From: Nocardioides sp.
GTDB taxonomy: Bacteria > Actinomycetota > Actinomycetes > Propionibacteriales > Nocardioidaceae
Assembly (NCBI RefSeq): GCF_025964975.1
Contig: NZ_JAOPXV010000103.1
Span: 1 to 49,768, forward strand
Length of the DNA: 49,768 bases
Direction: 5' to 3'
Every line of letters begins with the position of its first letter. Position 1 is the first letter of the stretch. Below, one piece after another: positions 7,105 to 15,736 of the stretch. The position numbers and the translations under genes were made by a program. Under the pieces are notes generated by a model. That model was not told the DNA's origin. It did no database searches and worked only from the letters and a program-made list of their open reading frames with translations.

Positions 7105-8376
7105 ATGAGATCACTCTGTTCATCCCTGCCCACCGCCGAGCCCGGCTCGGTCGTCACCCTCGAGGGCTGGGTGCACCGGCGCCGCGAGCTCGCGCGCGTC
7201 ACGTTCCTGATCGTCCGCGACCGCACGGGTCTGGCCCAGGTCGTGCTGCCGGCAGGCACCGAGGTGCCGCCGCAGGAGACGACCATCCGTGTCGTCGGTA
7301 CGGCGACCGCGAACCCACAGGCCCCGGGCGGCGTCGAGCTCACCGAGACGACGATCGAGGCTCTCACCGAGGCCGCTGCGACGCCGCCCGCGGAGCTGTG
7401 GCGACCGGCGCTCGACGTCTCCCTCCCCACGCTCCTCGACCACGCCCCGGTCCTCTGGCGCCACCCGGCGCAGCGCGCGAAGGGGGAGCTGGCTGTGGCC
7501 TCGTTGCGCGGGTTCCGCGAGACGCTCGACGGTCTCGACTTCACCGAGATCGTGACGCCGAAGTTCGTCGAGTCGGCCACCGAGTCGGGCGCCAACGTGT
7601 TCGCCGTGGACTACTTCGGCCGGCCCGCCTATCTGGCGCAGAGCCCGCAGTTCTACAAGCAGCAGCTCGTCGGGGTCTTCGAGCGCGTCCACGAGGTCGG
7701 GCCGGTCTTCCGCCCCGAGCCCCACGACACCGTCCGCCACCTCGCGGAGTACCGCTCCCTCGACGTCGAGCTCGGCTTCATCCGCGACCACCGCGACGTG
7801 CTGGCCGTGCTCCGCGAGGTCCTGGCCGGGATGGTCGCCTCCGTGCACTCACGTGCCGCTGCGGCCGTCGAGCGCACAGGGGCAGTCGTCCCGGTCGTGC
7901 CCGACGAGATCCCGGTGATCCACTTCGCCGACGCACTTGCGCTGGTCGGTGCCCCTGCCGACGAGCCCGACCTCGCCCCCGAGCACGAGCGCGAGCTGGG
8001 CGCGTGGGCACTCGCCGAGCACGGGTCCGACTTCCTCGCCGTCGAGGGCTATCCCATGCACAAGCGGCCGTTCTACACCCACCCGCAGCCGAGCGACCCG
8101 CAGTGGTCGAACAGCTTCGACCTGTTGTTCCGTGGGCTCGAGCTCGTGACCGGCGGCCAGCGACTGCACCGGCACAGCGACTACGACGCCGCCATCCGGG
8201 CCCGCGGCGAGGACCCGGCCGACTACTCGGCCTACCTCCAGGCCTTCAAGCACGGCATGCCGCCGCACGGAGGCTTCGCGATCGGGTTCGAGCGCTGGGT
8301 GGCGCGCCTGGTCGAGGCGACCAACGTCCGCGAGGTCACGCTGTTCCCGCGTGACCTGCCCCGGCTGACGCCGTAG
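7105..8376 (+). CDS. aspS: aspartyl-tRNA synthetase, archaeal type (probably non-discriminating)
   Basis: A class II aminoacyl-tRNA synthetase of about 423 residues. It has an N-terminal OB-fold anticodon domain (VVTLEGWVHRRRELARVTFLIVRDRTG) and a catalytic domain with motif 2 (VFRPEPHDTVRHLAEYRSLDVE) and motif 3 (GGFAIGFERWV). It lacks the bacterial insertion domain and is far shorter than the 580-600 residue bacterial AspRS, so it is the archaeal type; such enzymes often charge both tRNA-Asp and tRNA-Asn. I chose ATG 7105, not the GTG at 7060, because the GGAGG site is 7095-7099 and the region upstream folds as a T-box leader. A bacterial aspS may exist elsewhere in the genome. Confidence 0.85.
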   Translation: MRSLCSSLPTAEPGSVVTLEGWVHRRRELARVTFLIVRDRTGLAQVVLPAGTEVPPQETTIRVVGTATANPQAPGGVELTETTIEALTEAAATPPAELWRPALDVSLPTLLDHAPVLWRHPAQRAKGELAVASLRGFRETLDGLDFTEIVTPKFVESATESGANVFAVDYFGRPAYLAQSPQFYKQQLVGVFERVHEVGPVFRPEPHDTVRHLAEYRSLDVELGFIRDHRDVLAVLREVLAGMVASVHSRAAAAVERTGAVVPVVPDEIPVIHFADALALVGAPADEPDLAPEHERELGAWALAEHGSDFLAVEGYPMHKRPFYTHPQPSDPQWSNSFDLLFRGLELVTGGQRLHRHSDYDAAIRARGEDPADYSAYLQAFKHGMPPHGGFAIGFERWVARLVEATNVREVTLFPRDLPRLTP

Positions 8377-8432
8377 CGCGGGTTGGACATCCGCAGGTCA
8401 GCAAAGGCATGGATGTCGGGCCGAACCCACAC

Positions 8433-8468
8433 CCGGCGAAGTTCATGTACGCAAATGAACTTCGCCGG
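8433..8468. terminator. 14-bp perfect inverted repeat between convergent aspS and vanW-type genes
   Basis: Arms 8433-8446 and 8455-8468 (CCGGCGAAGTTCAT and its exact complement) enclose the 8-nt loop GTACGCAA. No T-run follows on either strand. Its position between two converging genes suggests a bidirectional terminator. Confidence 0.6.
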
Positions 8469-8519
8469 TGGGCTGCGCACCGAGTCAGACCTGTCGGCCC
8501 GCCGGCCACTCGCTGTCGC

Positions 8520-10283
8520 CTAGCTGACGTCGTCGACGGCGTCGGGGTTGGTGCAGATCACTGTGTCGCTGGGCGTGTAGGTCGTGTGGAACACCTCGGG
8601 CTCGCGGGTCTCGGTGTTGGCGCCCGCCGGCTCGAAGTAGCGGGTGACGTCGATCTCGAAGCCGCCGTACCCCTCGTTGCTGTGGCACTCGAGGGTGTCG
8701 ACGCGACGCACCTTGGCGTTGGTGACGTTGTAGCGCTCGGACTCCGCGGCAGTGATGTTCCAGTGCTTCGTGGAATACATCGACACCGTGACGACACCGC
8801 TCGACGTGGGCGTGGCCGGGGTGACGTTGGCGTAGATCAGCACGCCGTAAGGGGTGTCGTTGCGGAACTGGAGGTCCACCGAGCCCCAGGCAACGGTGGC
8901 CTCGCGGCCGACTGGGTAGCGGTCGATGTAGAACGAGTGGGGTTTGTGCTCGACGTCCTCAAGGCCGGCGAAGAACATCGCGTTGAAGGTCGTGGTCGCC
9001 ATCTGCGAGACGCCGCCGCCGAGGTCGGTGACCAGGATGCCGTCCTGGATGATGTAGCCCTCGGTGAAGCCGTTGGCGCGGGTCCGCTCCCCCACGGTGC
9101 CGTTGAGGCTGAAGGTCTCCCCCGGCTTGAGCACCGTGCCGTTGACCAGCTCGGCGGCCCGGCCGATGTTGACATTGCGGTATTCGGCGTACGGGTAGTA
9201 GGTCGTGAACGTCGAGACGCGTTCCTTGATCTGCAGGTCGCGAGCCTCCTGGGTGGTGAAGTCCGGTTGGGCGACCTTCGCGTCCACGGTGAGCGTGCGC
9301 TGGCCCTCGGGGGCTGCCACGAGCTCCAGGAAGCCCGCCTCGACCTGCTTCTGGTCGAACGTGACGCCGGGCTGGGCGGGGATGACCTTGGGGCTGCCAC
9401 CGACGAGCGCGACCGTGGCGTCGACGGGCGCCCCCTCGGTGACCACGTTGGTCGAGAGCAGCTCACCCAGCTTCGCGCCGTCAAGTCGGGGGACGAGCTT
9501 GCCGTCGACCGGCTCCAGGCTCAGGGCTCCGGTGTAGTCCGCCGGGGAGAGCTTGACCGCCGACTCCTCGAAGCTCAGCGTGACCGAGCCCGACACGGCG
9601 GGGTTGGCGAACGTCTCGCGCGCCTCCGTGATGTCTGCCTGGTCGATCTCCGGGGTCGCCTGCGTCATCGTGAGCGCGGGCGTCGTGCCGTCCTCGCTGA
9701 GGTATGCCGACACCAGCGCGTCGCGCGCCGCCGTCCGGTCGAGCTTCTTGCCGACCAGCGGGGTGACCGTCGTGATCGACCCGCCGTCGAAGCCGAGCGC
9801 GCCCTCGCGCGGAGCCCGGCCGAACTGCTCGTCCAGGCTGGCCACGGTCTGCGCGAATGCGGCGCCGTCCACGGTGACCTCCGCCTCGAGGTCCTCGCCC
9901 CCGGTGAAGTAGTTCCACAGCCAGACCGGGTCCCAGGTGCGCTCGCCGCCGGCCTCGGCCACGGAGGCCTCGTAGTCCACGGAGATGCCGGCAGCATCCG
10001 GATCGACACTCGTGCGTTTGCCGTCGATCGTCAGCTCGATCGGGCCGGAGACCCGCTCCGCCAATCCTGCCTGGAGTCGCTGGGCCGCCTCGGCCTTCGG
10101 GTGACCACCGATACTGACGCCGGAGACGGTGGTGCCGCGGGGCACCTTGTCCGCAGCGGCGTAGTAGGCACCGGCGTACGCCCCGCCGATCAGCAGCCCG
10201 AGACCGAGCAACAACCACAGGACGACGCGGCCCCCGGACTTGTCCTGGGCAGCGTCGTCGGCGTCGCGGGAGAGAATCGGCAC
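8520..10283 (-). CDS. VanW family protein with peptidoglycan-binding-like domains
   Basis: About 587 residues from the GTG at 10283. A short cytoplasmic part (PILSRDADDAAQDKSGGR) is followed by one membrane segment (VVLWLLLGLGLLIGGAYAGAYY), then PG_binding_4-like repeats outside the cell, and a VanW domain near residues 380-510 (NVNIGRAAELVNGTVLKPGETFSLNGTVG, DLGGGVSQMATTTFNAMFFAGL). The protein is probably a wall-associated envelope protein; VanW has no proven enzymatic activity. The track's ATG at 10331 would overlap the upstream stop at 10300; the GTG is preferred because TAGGAT lies 7 nt upstream, matching the leaderless pattern of this genome. Confidence 0.85.
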   Translation of the reverse strand: MPILSRDADDAAQDKSGGRVVLWLLLGLGLLIGGAYAGAYYAAADKVPRGTTVSGVSIGGHPKAEAAQRLQAGLAERVSGPIELTIDGKRTSVDPDAAGISVDYEASVAEAGGERTWDPVWLWNYFTGGEDLEAEVTVDGAAFAQTVASLDEQFGRAPREGALGFDGGSITTVTPLVGKKLDRTAARDALVSAYLSEDGTTPALTMTQATPEIDQADITEARETFANPAVSGSVTLSFEESAVKLSPADYTGALSLEPVDGKLVPRLDGAKLGELLSTNVVTEGAPVDATVALVGGSPKVIPAQPGVTFDQKQVEAGFLELVAAPEGQRTLTVDAKVAQPDFTTQEARDLQIKERVSTFTTYYPYAEYRNVNIGRAAELVNGTVLKPGETFSLNGTVGERTRANGFTEGYIIQDGILVTDLGGGVSQMATTTFNAMFFAGLEDVEHKPHSFYIDRYPVGREATVAWGSVDLQFRNDTPYGVLIYANVTPATPTSSGVVTVSMYSTKHWNITAAESERYNVTNAKVRRVDTLECHSNEGYGGFEIDVTRYFEPAGANTETREPEVFHTTYTPSDTVICTNPDAVDDVS

Positions 10284-10290
10284 GCGTCCG

Positions 10291-10296
10291 ATCCTA
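10291..10296 (-). promoter_or_regulatory. -10 box of vanW-type gene, leaderless type
   Basis: On the minus strand TAGGAT ends 7 nt before the GTG at 10283, just behind the stop of the upstream gene. It supports the shorter start. Confidence 0.45.
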
Positions 10297-10299
10297 GGT

Positions 10300-10671
10300 T
10301 CAACTCTCAAGAAGCCCCTGATCGTCGCCACGGCTCCGACGCGACGATCCCGGCCGGGGCAGCGTCGTCAACGCGGTCAGGAACAACAGGAAAGAGCCGC
10401 CGATCAGGGTGTAGCCCGACCCGGAGGCCGCGATCAGGTAGTCACCCTCCGTGCGCGGCAGGACGGCGTACGCGATCGCCCCGAACCACCCCAGCATGAA
10501 GGCGAACCGACGGCTCCCGCCGGGCAGGGCGAGCGTCGCCAGCGCGGCTGCCGCGAGACCCAGCACGAGGCCCCACCAGCGCTGGTGGACCAAGGTGGCG
10601 GCGAGTGCCGCAGACGCCCCGAGGACGAGCAGCGCGACGGCCAATGCGAGACGGACGAGAAGCACGGCCAC
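10300..10671 (-). CDS. DUF6113-like small membrane protein
   Basis: A 123-residue protein with about four hydrophobic segments (ARLALAVALLVLGASAALAATLV, WWGLVLGLAAAALATLALP, FAFMLGWFGAIAYAVLP, YTLIGGSFLLFLTALTTL) and a basic tail. It follows mshB directly: the GTG at 10671 touches the mshB stop (TGAGTG). A small membrane protein behind mshB is a conserved arrangement in mycothiol-producing actinobacteria (Rv1171 after Rv1170 in Mycobacterium tuberculosis, from memory). Its role is unknown. Confidence 0.75.
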   Translation of the reverse strand: MAVLLVRLALAVALLVLGASAALAATLVHQRWWGLVLGLAAAALATLALPGGSRRFAFMLGWFGAIAYAVLPRTEGDYLIAASGSGYTLIGGSFLLFLTALTTLPRPGSSRRSRGDDQGLLES

Positions 10672-11577
10672 TCACAGACCGGCGAAGAGGTCCGTCTCCT
10701 TGCCGTCCTCGCCGACGGGTCCGCGCTCACCCTTGACCAGGACGTAGAACTCGTCGCCCCAGAAGGCATGGCCCGACTCGGCGCCCGCGAAGAACGGCCC
10801 GTCCGCGTCGACCTGGGTGCGGTGCAGCTTCAACGCGTCCATCTTGGTGTGGACGAACTCGGTGCCATCGACCCGAGCCGCGATCAGGTCATCAGGCGTG
10901 ACGAACGGGCCCATCTCGCCATCCGGGTCCATCCCCTCGAACGTGGAGGTGTCCCCCGCCTCGCGCAGCTGGCGGATGCTGTCGCGCATCCGCGACTCGC
11001 TCATCGCGCACCAGTAGATCTTGGCCACGTCGTGGGACTCGCCGAGGTGGAGCTTGTAGGTCGGAGCGGCCGCCAGCACTGCGGCGTACATCGCGACGCG
11101 GTGGGCCTGGATGTGGTCGGGGTGGCCGTAGCCCCCGAACTCGTTGTAGGTGACGAGGACCTGGGGGCGGACGTCGCGGATCACCGTGACCAGCTCGTCG
11201 GCGGCCTCGGTGAGGTCGGCGTTCCAGAAGGCGTTGTCGGGCACGAACTCGCCCGCCACGGCGTGACCGTCGGCGTGCCAGGCCATCCCCGAGTCGTGGA
11301 AGCGCCCGAAGCCGCCGAGCCAGCGGTGGTCGGTGACGCCCAGGTGCGCCATCGCGGCCGCGATCTCGCCTCTGCGGTGCTCCCCCAGCCCGCCGTCCTT
11401 GTCGTAGGCCAGGTGCGCCAGCTCGGGGACCAGCACCTCGCCCATCTCACCCGCGGTGCAGGTCACGAGTGTCACGCCGCGGCCCTGGGCGGCATAGAGG
11501 GCCATCGTCGCCCCGTTGTTGATCGTCTCGTCGTCGGGGTGCGCGTGCACGAAAACGGCGCGCTGATCTGCGGTCAT
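10672..11577 (-). CDS. mshB: N-acetyl-1-D-myo-inositol-2-amino-2-deoxy-alpha-D-glucopyranoside deacetylase
   Basis: MshB removes the acetyl group from GlcNAc-inositol, the second step of mycothiol synthesis. The 301-residue protein belongs to the LmbE/PIG-L zinc deacetylase family. The zinc and catalytic motif AHPDDE is at residues 12-17 and the third zinc ligand is in HPDH (GGYGHPDHIQAHR). The length, the EMGEVLVPEL insert and the AFWGDEFYVL end are typical of MshB; the mycothiol-conjugate amidase Mca is a close relative and cannot be excluded entirely. The ATG follows a TAGGCT -10 box by 6 nt. Confidence 0.9.
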   Translation of the reverse strand: MTADQRAVFVHAHPDDETINNGATMALYAAQGRGVTLVTCTAGEMGEVLVPELAHLAYDKDGGLGEHRRGEIAAAMAHLGVTDHRWLGGFGRFHDSGMAWHADGHAVAGEFVPDNAFWNADLTEAADELVTVIRDVRPQVLVTYNEFGGYGHPDHIQAHRVAMYAAVLAAAPTYKLHLGESHDVAKIYWCAMSESRMRDSIRQLREAGDTSTFEGMDPDGEMGPFVTPDDLIAARVDGTEFVHTKMDALKLHRTQVDADGPFFAGAESGHAFWGDEFYVLVKGERGPVGEDGKETDLFAGL

Positions 11578-11581
11578 GCCG

Positions 11582-11857
11582 TCAGCCTAGGGGCTTCTTG
11601 ATGCGCTTCGGCGCCGCCGGCAGGTCGAGCGGCGGCACGACGGGCGCGGGAGCCTCGGAGTCCAGCCAGCCGTCGAACTCGTCGACCGCGAGCTCCACCA
11701 GGAGCTCGGGCGCATCTGTCACGACGGCCCACGGATGCCCCTCGTCGTCGTCCTCACCGGACAGTCGCTCGCGCTCGGCGCTCGCCTCGAAGCCTTGGGC
11801 CACCAGTCGGCCGACGGCCTCACGCGCGTCGTCCTCGTCGAAGAAGATCGCCCTCAC
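11582..11857 (-). CDS. small conserved hypothetical protein coupled to mutT-type gene
   Basis: A 91-residue protein beginning VRAIFFDEDDAREAVGRLVAQGFEASAERER. The start is the GTG at 11857, which overlaps the NUDIX gene stop by 4 nt (GTGA); the longer track ORF (from 12007) is NUDIX sequence read in the wrong frame. The beta-alpha start with a glycine turn suggests a small ferredoxin-like fold that accompanies MutT-type genes in actinobacteria. The end is proline-rich and basic (VVPPLDLPAAPKRIKKPLG). The function is unknown. Confidence 0.7.
   Translation of the reverse strand: MRAIFFDEDDAREAVGRLVAQGFEASAERERLSGEDDDEGHPWAVVTDAPELLVELAVDEFDGWLDSEAPAPVVPPLDLPAAPKRIKKPLG
11584..11589 (-). promoter_or_regulatory. 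-10 box of mshB, leaderless type
   Basis: On the minus strand TAGGCT lies 6 nt before the mshB ATG. Confidence 0.5.
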
Positions 11858-12252
11858 GAGATCATCCTCCCCCGCAACGCCGGCAGGAACGGCCGGTCCG
11901 GCTCCAGCCAGTCCACGTCGTCGAGCTCGTCGGGCCCGACCCAGCGGACGTGGTCGTGCTCCGTGGGCGCCGGCTCCCCCTCGACGAGTACGGCGCACGC
12001 GACCCACAGCTCGTGGGTCTCACCGATCAGGGCCTTGCCGGGGAGCCAGCCCGTGACCTCGATCCGGCAGCCGAGCTCCTCGGCGATCTCCCGGACGAGC
12101 GCCTCCTCGGGCGACTCGTCGGGCTCCACCTTGCCGCCGGGGAACTCCCACCGCCCGGCCAGCTCGGCCGGGGAAGTGCGTCGGGCGGCGAAGACGGCTC
12201 CGTCGCGGACGATCGCCGCGCCGACGACGTGGGTGCGCGTCGGGTCGGTCAC
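11854..12252 (-). CDS. NUDIX hydrolase, MutT-type (8-oxo-dGTP diphosphatase-like)
   Basis: A 132-residue NUDIX protein. The box GX5EX7REUXEEXGU is intact: GGKVEPDESPEEALVREIAEELGC (residues 39-62). The short size and the GRWEFPGGKVEPDE context are typical of MutT enzymes that hydrolyse 8-oxo-dGTP to limit mutation. The track shows a 503-residue ORF, but everything upstream of GTG 12252 is antisense to the gene at 12277. The start and the divergent gene are only 24 nt apart, so their promoters must overlap. Confidence 0.85.
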   Translation of the reverse strand: MTDPTRTHVVGAAIVRDGAVFAARRTSPAELAGRWEFPGGKVEPDESPEEALVREIAEELGCRIEVTGWLPGKALIGETHELWVACAVLVEGEPAPTEHDHVRWVGPDELDDVDWLEPDRPFLPALRGRMIS

Positions 12253-12263
12253 GGAGGCGAGAT

Positions 12264-12269
12264 TACGGT
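12264..12269 (+). promoter_or_regulatory. -10 box of the gene at 12277, leaderless type
   Basis: TACGGT lies 7 nt before the ATG at 12277. It favours this ATG over the in-frame GTG at 12268, which falls on the box itself. Confidence 0.45.
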
Positions 12270-12276
12270 GGGTCGT

Positions 12277-13413
12277 ATGCGTCCTCCCGCTGAGCCTGCC
12301 CCCGAAGGCGCGTCCGAGCCCGTCACCACGCCTTATGTCGAGGGCGTCCACCTTCAGCGTACGGACGAGAACGTCCGGGAGATCGAGGCCCTGGCGGCGG
12401 TGCTCGGGCAGCCGGCCGGGCTCGACGGGCTGCTCGGGGACTTGAAGTACCAGGCTCGTCGCAGCCGGATCCCCGCACGCCTGCTGGGTCGGGCGGTCAG
12501 TGAGGCCTACACGTGGAACGACTACGACCAGCGTGACCGTCAGTGGTATCCCCAGGGCATCTCGACCTCTGCCGACGCGTCCGACACCGAGACGGTCGAG
12601 GGTCGACGGGTGCTCGTGGCGACGTGGTACTCCACCGGCCGGGACGGCGTGAAGCGCGGTTCCCGCGTCACCTTCCTCGACCTCGAGACCCTGGAGTACC
12701 GCCACGTCCTGCTGGTGATCCCCGTCTTCGACAAAGCCGGCAACCTCACCCTCCGCCCCATGAACATCCACGCCGGCGGCATCGTCTGGGCCGGCCAGTG
12801 GCTCCACGTCGCCGCGACCAGGCGCGGCTTCGTGACGGCCCGGGTCGACGACATCATGCGGGTCGCCGGCGATGAGGACCGCCCCGACGAGATCGGCGTC
12901 GAGGGGCGCCGCGTCGCCTCCTTCGGCCACCGCTACGTCCTCCCCGTGCGCGCCACCTACAAGGCCCTCACCGACGACGGCCACCGGAAGCTCCGTTACT
13001 CCTTCGCCTCCCTCGACCGGGGCACGGACCCGCCGGCCGTGGTGGCTGGCGAGTACAACACCGGCTCGGACATCAGCCGGCTCGCGCGCTACCAGCTCGA
13101 CCCGGACACCTGGCAGCTCCAGACCGGTGACGACGGGTTCTCCCGACCCCTCGAGATCGACGAGGGCGGCGTGGTGCAGATGCAGGGCGTGGCGCTCGCC
13201 GGCGGTCGCTACCACGCCACCGTCTCCCACGGCCCCTTCATGCCCGGCACCATCTATGCCGGCGCGTCGGGCCGCCTCAAGCCGAAACGGCTGGCCCTGC
13301 CGATGGGTCCGGAGGACCTGTCCTACTGGCCCTCCACCGACATGCTCTGGTCGCTGACCGAGCACCCGCGCCGCCGCTGGATCGTGGCGATGAAGCGCTC
13401 GGCCTTCGACTAG
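12277..13413 (+). CDS. conserved hypothetical protein, probably beta-propeller-like
   Basis: A 378-residue protein without signal peptide or membrane segment. Repeated short strands with WY/YR patterns (VATWYSTGRDGVKRGSRVTFLDLET, GGIVWAGQWLHVAATRRG, SFGHRYVLPV, QGVALAGGRYHATVSHGPFMPGTIYAG, GPEDLSYWPSTDMLWSLTEHP) look like the blades of a beta-propeller, but no named family is recognised. It is divergent from mutT and converges with the MMPL gene 9 nt downstream. No catalytic motif is evident. Confidence 0.7.
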   Translation: MRPPAEPAPEGASEPVTTPYVEGVHLQRTDENVREIEALAAVLGQPAGLDGLLGDLKYQARRSRIPARLLGRAVSEAYTWNDYDQRDRQWYPQGISTSADASDTETVEGRRVLVATWYSTGRDGVKRGSRVTFLDLETLEYRHVLLVIPVFDKAGNLTLRPMNIHAGGIVWAGQWLHVAATRRGFVTARVDDIMRVAGDEDRPDEIGVEGRRVASFGHRYVLPVRATYKALTDDGHRKLRYSFASLDRGTDPPAVVAGEYNTGSDISRLARYQLDPDTWQLQTGDDGFSRPLEIDEGGVVQMQGVALAGGRYHATVSHGPFMPGTIYAGASGRLKPKRLALPMGPEDLSYWPSTDMLWSLTEHPRRRWIVAMKRSAFD

Positions 13414-13422
13414 ACCCCTCGC

Positions 13423-15711
13423 CTAGCGCTCAGCAGCCACGCCGCCCGCGAGCGGCCGGGCCGGCAGCGGCGAGGAGTGCTCGCTCACGCCGTACCTCGT
13501 GTGCACCTTCTTCAGCCACCCCGGCGCCCACCAGTTCCAGCCCCCCAGCATCGTCATGGTGGCGGGCACGATCACCATCCGCACGATGGTCGCGTCGATG
13601 AGTACGGCGACCGCCAGCGCGAGCCCGGTCTGCTTGATCACCAACATGTCCCCCGCCGCGAAGCCGGCGAAGACGATCACCATGATCAGCGCCGCCGAGG
13701 TGATGATGCGCCCCGAGCGCTGCAGCCCGAGCCGGACCGCGGTGTCGTCGTCGTGCCCCTGCTCGTGCAGCTCGATGATGCGGGCGAGCAGGAACACCTC
13801 GTAGTCCATCGACAGCCCGAAGCCGAAGGCCAGCACCAGCAACGGGATGACGGACTCGATGCCGCCGGCGGAGTCGAAGCGGAGCACCGACTCGAGGTGG
13901 CCGTACTGGAAGACCCAGACCAGGATCCCGAGGCTGGCGCCGAGGGAGACGACGTTGAGGACGAGGGCCTTCAGCGGCAGCACCACGCTGCCCGTGAGCA
14001 GGAACAGCAGCAGGAACGTCGCACTGCCCAGCCAGAGCGCGACCCACGGAGCCCGGTCGATCACCGAGTCGGTGAAGTCATGGAGGGACGCAGCCTGCCC
14101 GCTGGCCCAGATCGGGAACCCGGGATCGGCTGCCATCAGCGTGCGCGAGACCTCGCGAGCCGGGTCGTCCAGCGCGCCGCCGTCGGTCCGGACGCCGAAC
14201 GAGACCAGGCCGCCGCCGTCGGGGTCACTGCCCGCCGCCTCGACCTCGTCCGGATAGGGCCCCAGCTCGACCACGGGGTCAACACCGGTCACCCCGTCGA
14301 GGGCCTCGATCTCCGGCACCCAGACCGCGACCTGGTCGGGGGTCGCCTGCGCGACCACCGTGACACCGGGCGCAGCCAGCGCGGGGTAGTCCTGGTCGAG
14401 CGCCTCGAAGAAGACGCGCTGCTCGGCGTCGGCGGGCAGCAGCTCCACGCCCGAGGTGTTGAGGCGCAGGTCCAGGGCCGGCAGCGCGAGGAGGACGAGC
14501 ACGGCGACGCTGGCCAGCATGGTGAGCCCCGGGCGGCGCTGGCCGGCGGCAGCGAGTCGGCTGAAGACCCCCTCGTCGGGGGACACCTCGACACCGCGTC
14601 GCCGTCCCAGCCGCTTCGCCCCGAGCGCGCACAGGGCCGGCACCAGGGTGAGCGCCACGACGAGAGCGACGACCACGACCGAGACACCGGCGGCACCGAT
14701 CGCACGCATCACCTGCGCCTCGAAGAACAACAACCCCGACAACGAGATGCCGACGATCAGCGCCGAGAACAAGATGGTGCGCCCCGCGGTCGCCACGGCC
14801 CCCGCCACCGCGTCCTCCACCTGCTGGCGGCTCAGGTCGTGGGGCGCCACCCCGGGGGCGACGACAGCGAGCTCCTCGCGGAACCTGCTCACCATCAACA
14901 ACCCGTAGTCCACGGACAGGCCGAGCCCCATGACGGTGACGATGTTCACCACCGACGCGTCGAGCGAGATCACGTGCGAGAAGCCGAGGAGGATCGCCAG
15001 TCCGCCGGAGATCGCCGAGATCGCCCCCATGATCGGCATGCCGGCCGCCACGAACCCGCCGAACACGAAGACCATCAGCAGCAGCGACAGGGGGAGGGCG
15101 ATGCCCTCGCCGGTGGTGAGGTCTGCCTCGATCTGGCTGACGATGTCCTCGACCAGCAGTCCCGTGCCGCCGACGGAGAGCTTCTCGGCGTACGGCGACA
15201 GCAGCTCGTCACCGGACCGCGTCAGCTCCGCGACGACCGCGTCCTGCGTCGGGCTGCCCGCGCCCCCGCTGGTCTCGGCGACGATCACGAAGGAACCGCT
15301 CGCCGTCTCGTTGCCTGCAACGAAGACCAGCGACGTGGGGTCGCGAGGCCACCCGGGCATGGTCATAGGGGCGTCTACCCGGCCCACCCCGTCGATGGCA
15401 CGCACCCGGGCGACGACCTCCTCGGCAGCGTCGGCCACCGCCGGGTCGAGCACGTCGACGCCGTCCACCCGGAGCATCACGCTGAGGCCGCGGTCACGGG
15501 ATGCGTTGAGCAGCTCCCGTCCGGTCTGCGCCTCGCCGGGAGCCTCCGTGTCGCCGGACTCCAGGCGGTCGAACAACGACTCGTTGCCCAGCAGCCCGAG
15601 GCTGGTGACGAAGCCCAGCACCATCAGCACGAGCCAAGTGCCCACACAACGCCACCGGTGCCGGGCGGCGCTTCGGCCGAGCCGGAACAGGAGGGGTTCG
15701 CGCGCGGTCAC
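13423..15711 (-). CDS. MMPL/RND-family transporter
   Basis: A 762-residue inner-membrane protein with the duplicated RND layout: one membrane helix near residues 20-42, a large external domain, a cluster of five to six helices (about 200-380), a second external domain and a final helix cluster (about 555-720). The paired motifs GLGLSVDYGLLMVSRFREE and FGFGLSMDYEVFLLARIIE are the proton-relay regions of helix 4 and helix 10 and are diagnostic of MMPL. Actinobacterial members export lipids or hydrophobic compounds. The WS/DGAT and thioesterase genes upstream on the same strand make a lipid-related substrate plausible, but this is inference. Confidence 0.88.
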   Translation of the reverse strand: MTAREPLLFRLGRSAARHRWRCVGTWLVLMVLGFVTSLGLLGNESLFDRLESGDTEAPGEAQTGRELLNASRDRGLSVMLRVDGVDVLDPAVADAAEEVVARVRAIDGVGRVDAPMTMPGWPRDPTSLVFVAGNETASGSFVIVAETSGGAGSPTQDAVVAELTRSGDELLSPYAEKLSVGGTGLLVEDIVSQIEADLTTGEGIALPLSLLLMVFVFGGFVAAGMPIMGAISAISGGLAILLGFSHVISLDASVVNIVTVMGLGLSVDYGLLMVSRFREELAVVAPGVAPHDLSRQQVEDAVAGAVATAGRTILFSALIVGISLSGLLFFEAQVMRAIGAAGVSVVVVALVVALTLVPALCALGAKRLGRRRGVEVSPDEGVFSRLAAAGQRRPGLTMLASVAVLVLLALPALDLRLNTSGVELLPADAEQRVFFEALDQDYPALAAPGVTVVAQATPDQVAVWVPEIEALDGVTGVDPVVELGPYPDEVEAAGSDPDGGGLVSFGVRTDGGALDDPAREVSRTLMAADPGFPIWASGQAASLHDFTDSVIDRAPWVALWLGSATFLLLFLLTGSVVLPLKALVLNVVSLGASLGILVWVFQYGHLESVLRFDSAGGIESVIPLLVLAFGFGLSMDYEVFLLARIIELHEQGHDDDTAVRLGLQRSGRIITSAALIMVIVFAGFAAGDMLVIKQTGLALAVAVLIDATIVRMVIVPATMTMLGGWNWWAPGWLKKVHTRYGVSEHSSPLPARPLAGGVAAER

Positions 15712-15736
15712 GGCGCAAGACTCCCAGACGGTCGGC

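Noticed and set aside
6942-8354. 470-residue plus-strand ORF overlapping aspS
   Set aside because: A shifted frame of aspS, dominated by R, P and G; its start lies inside the T-box leader.
8409-10499. 696-residue plus-strand ORF
   Set aside because: Antisense to the VanW gene, which has a clear membrane segment and domain; no family features here.
10240-11601. 453-residue plus-strand ORF
   Set aside because: Antisense to mshB and its membrane partner, with composition typical of a codon-shadow frame.
12252-13365. Upstream extension of the NUDIX ORF in the track
   Set aside because: It is antisense to the gene at 12277; NUDIX homologues start at the GTG at 12252.
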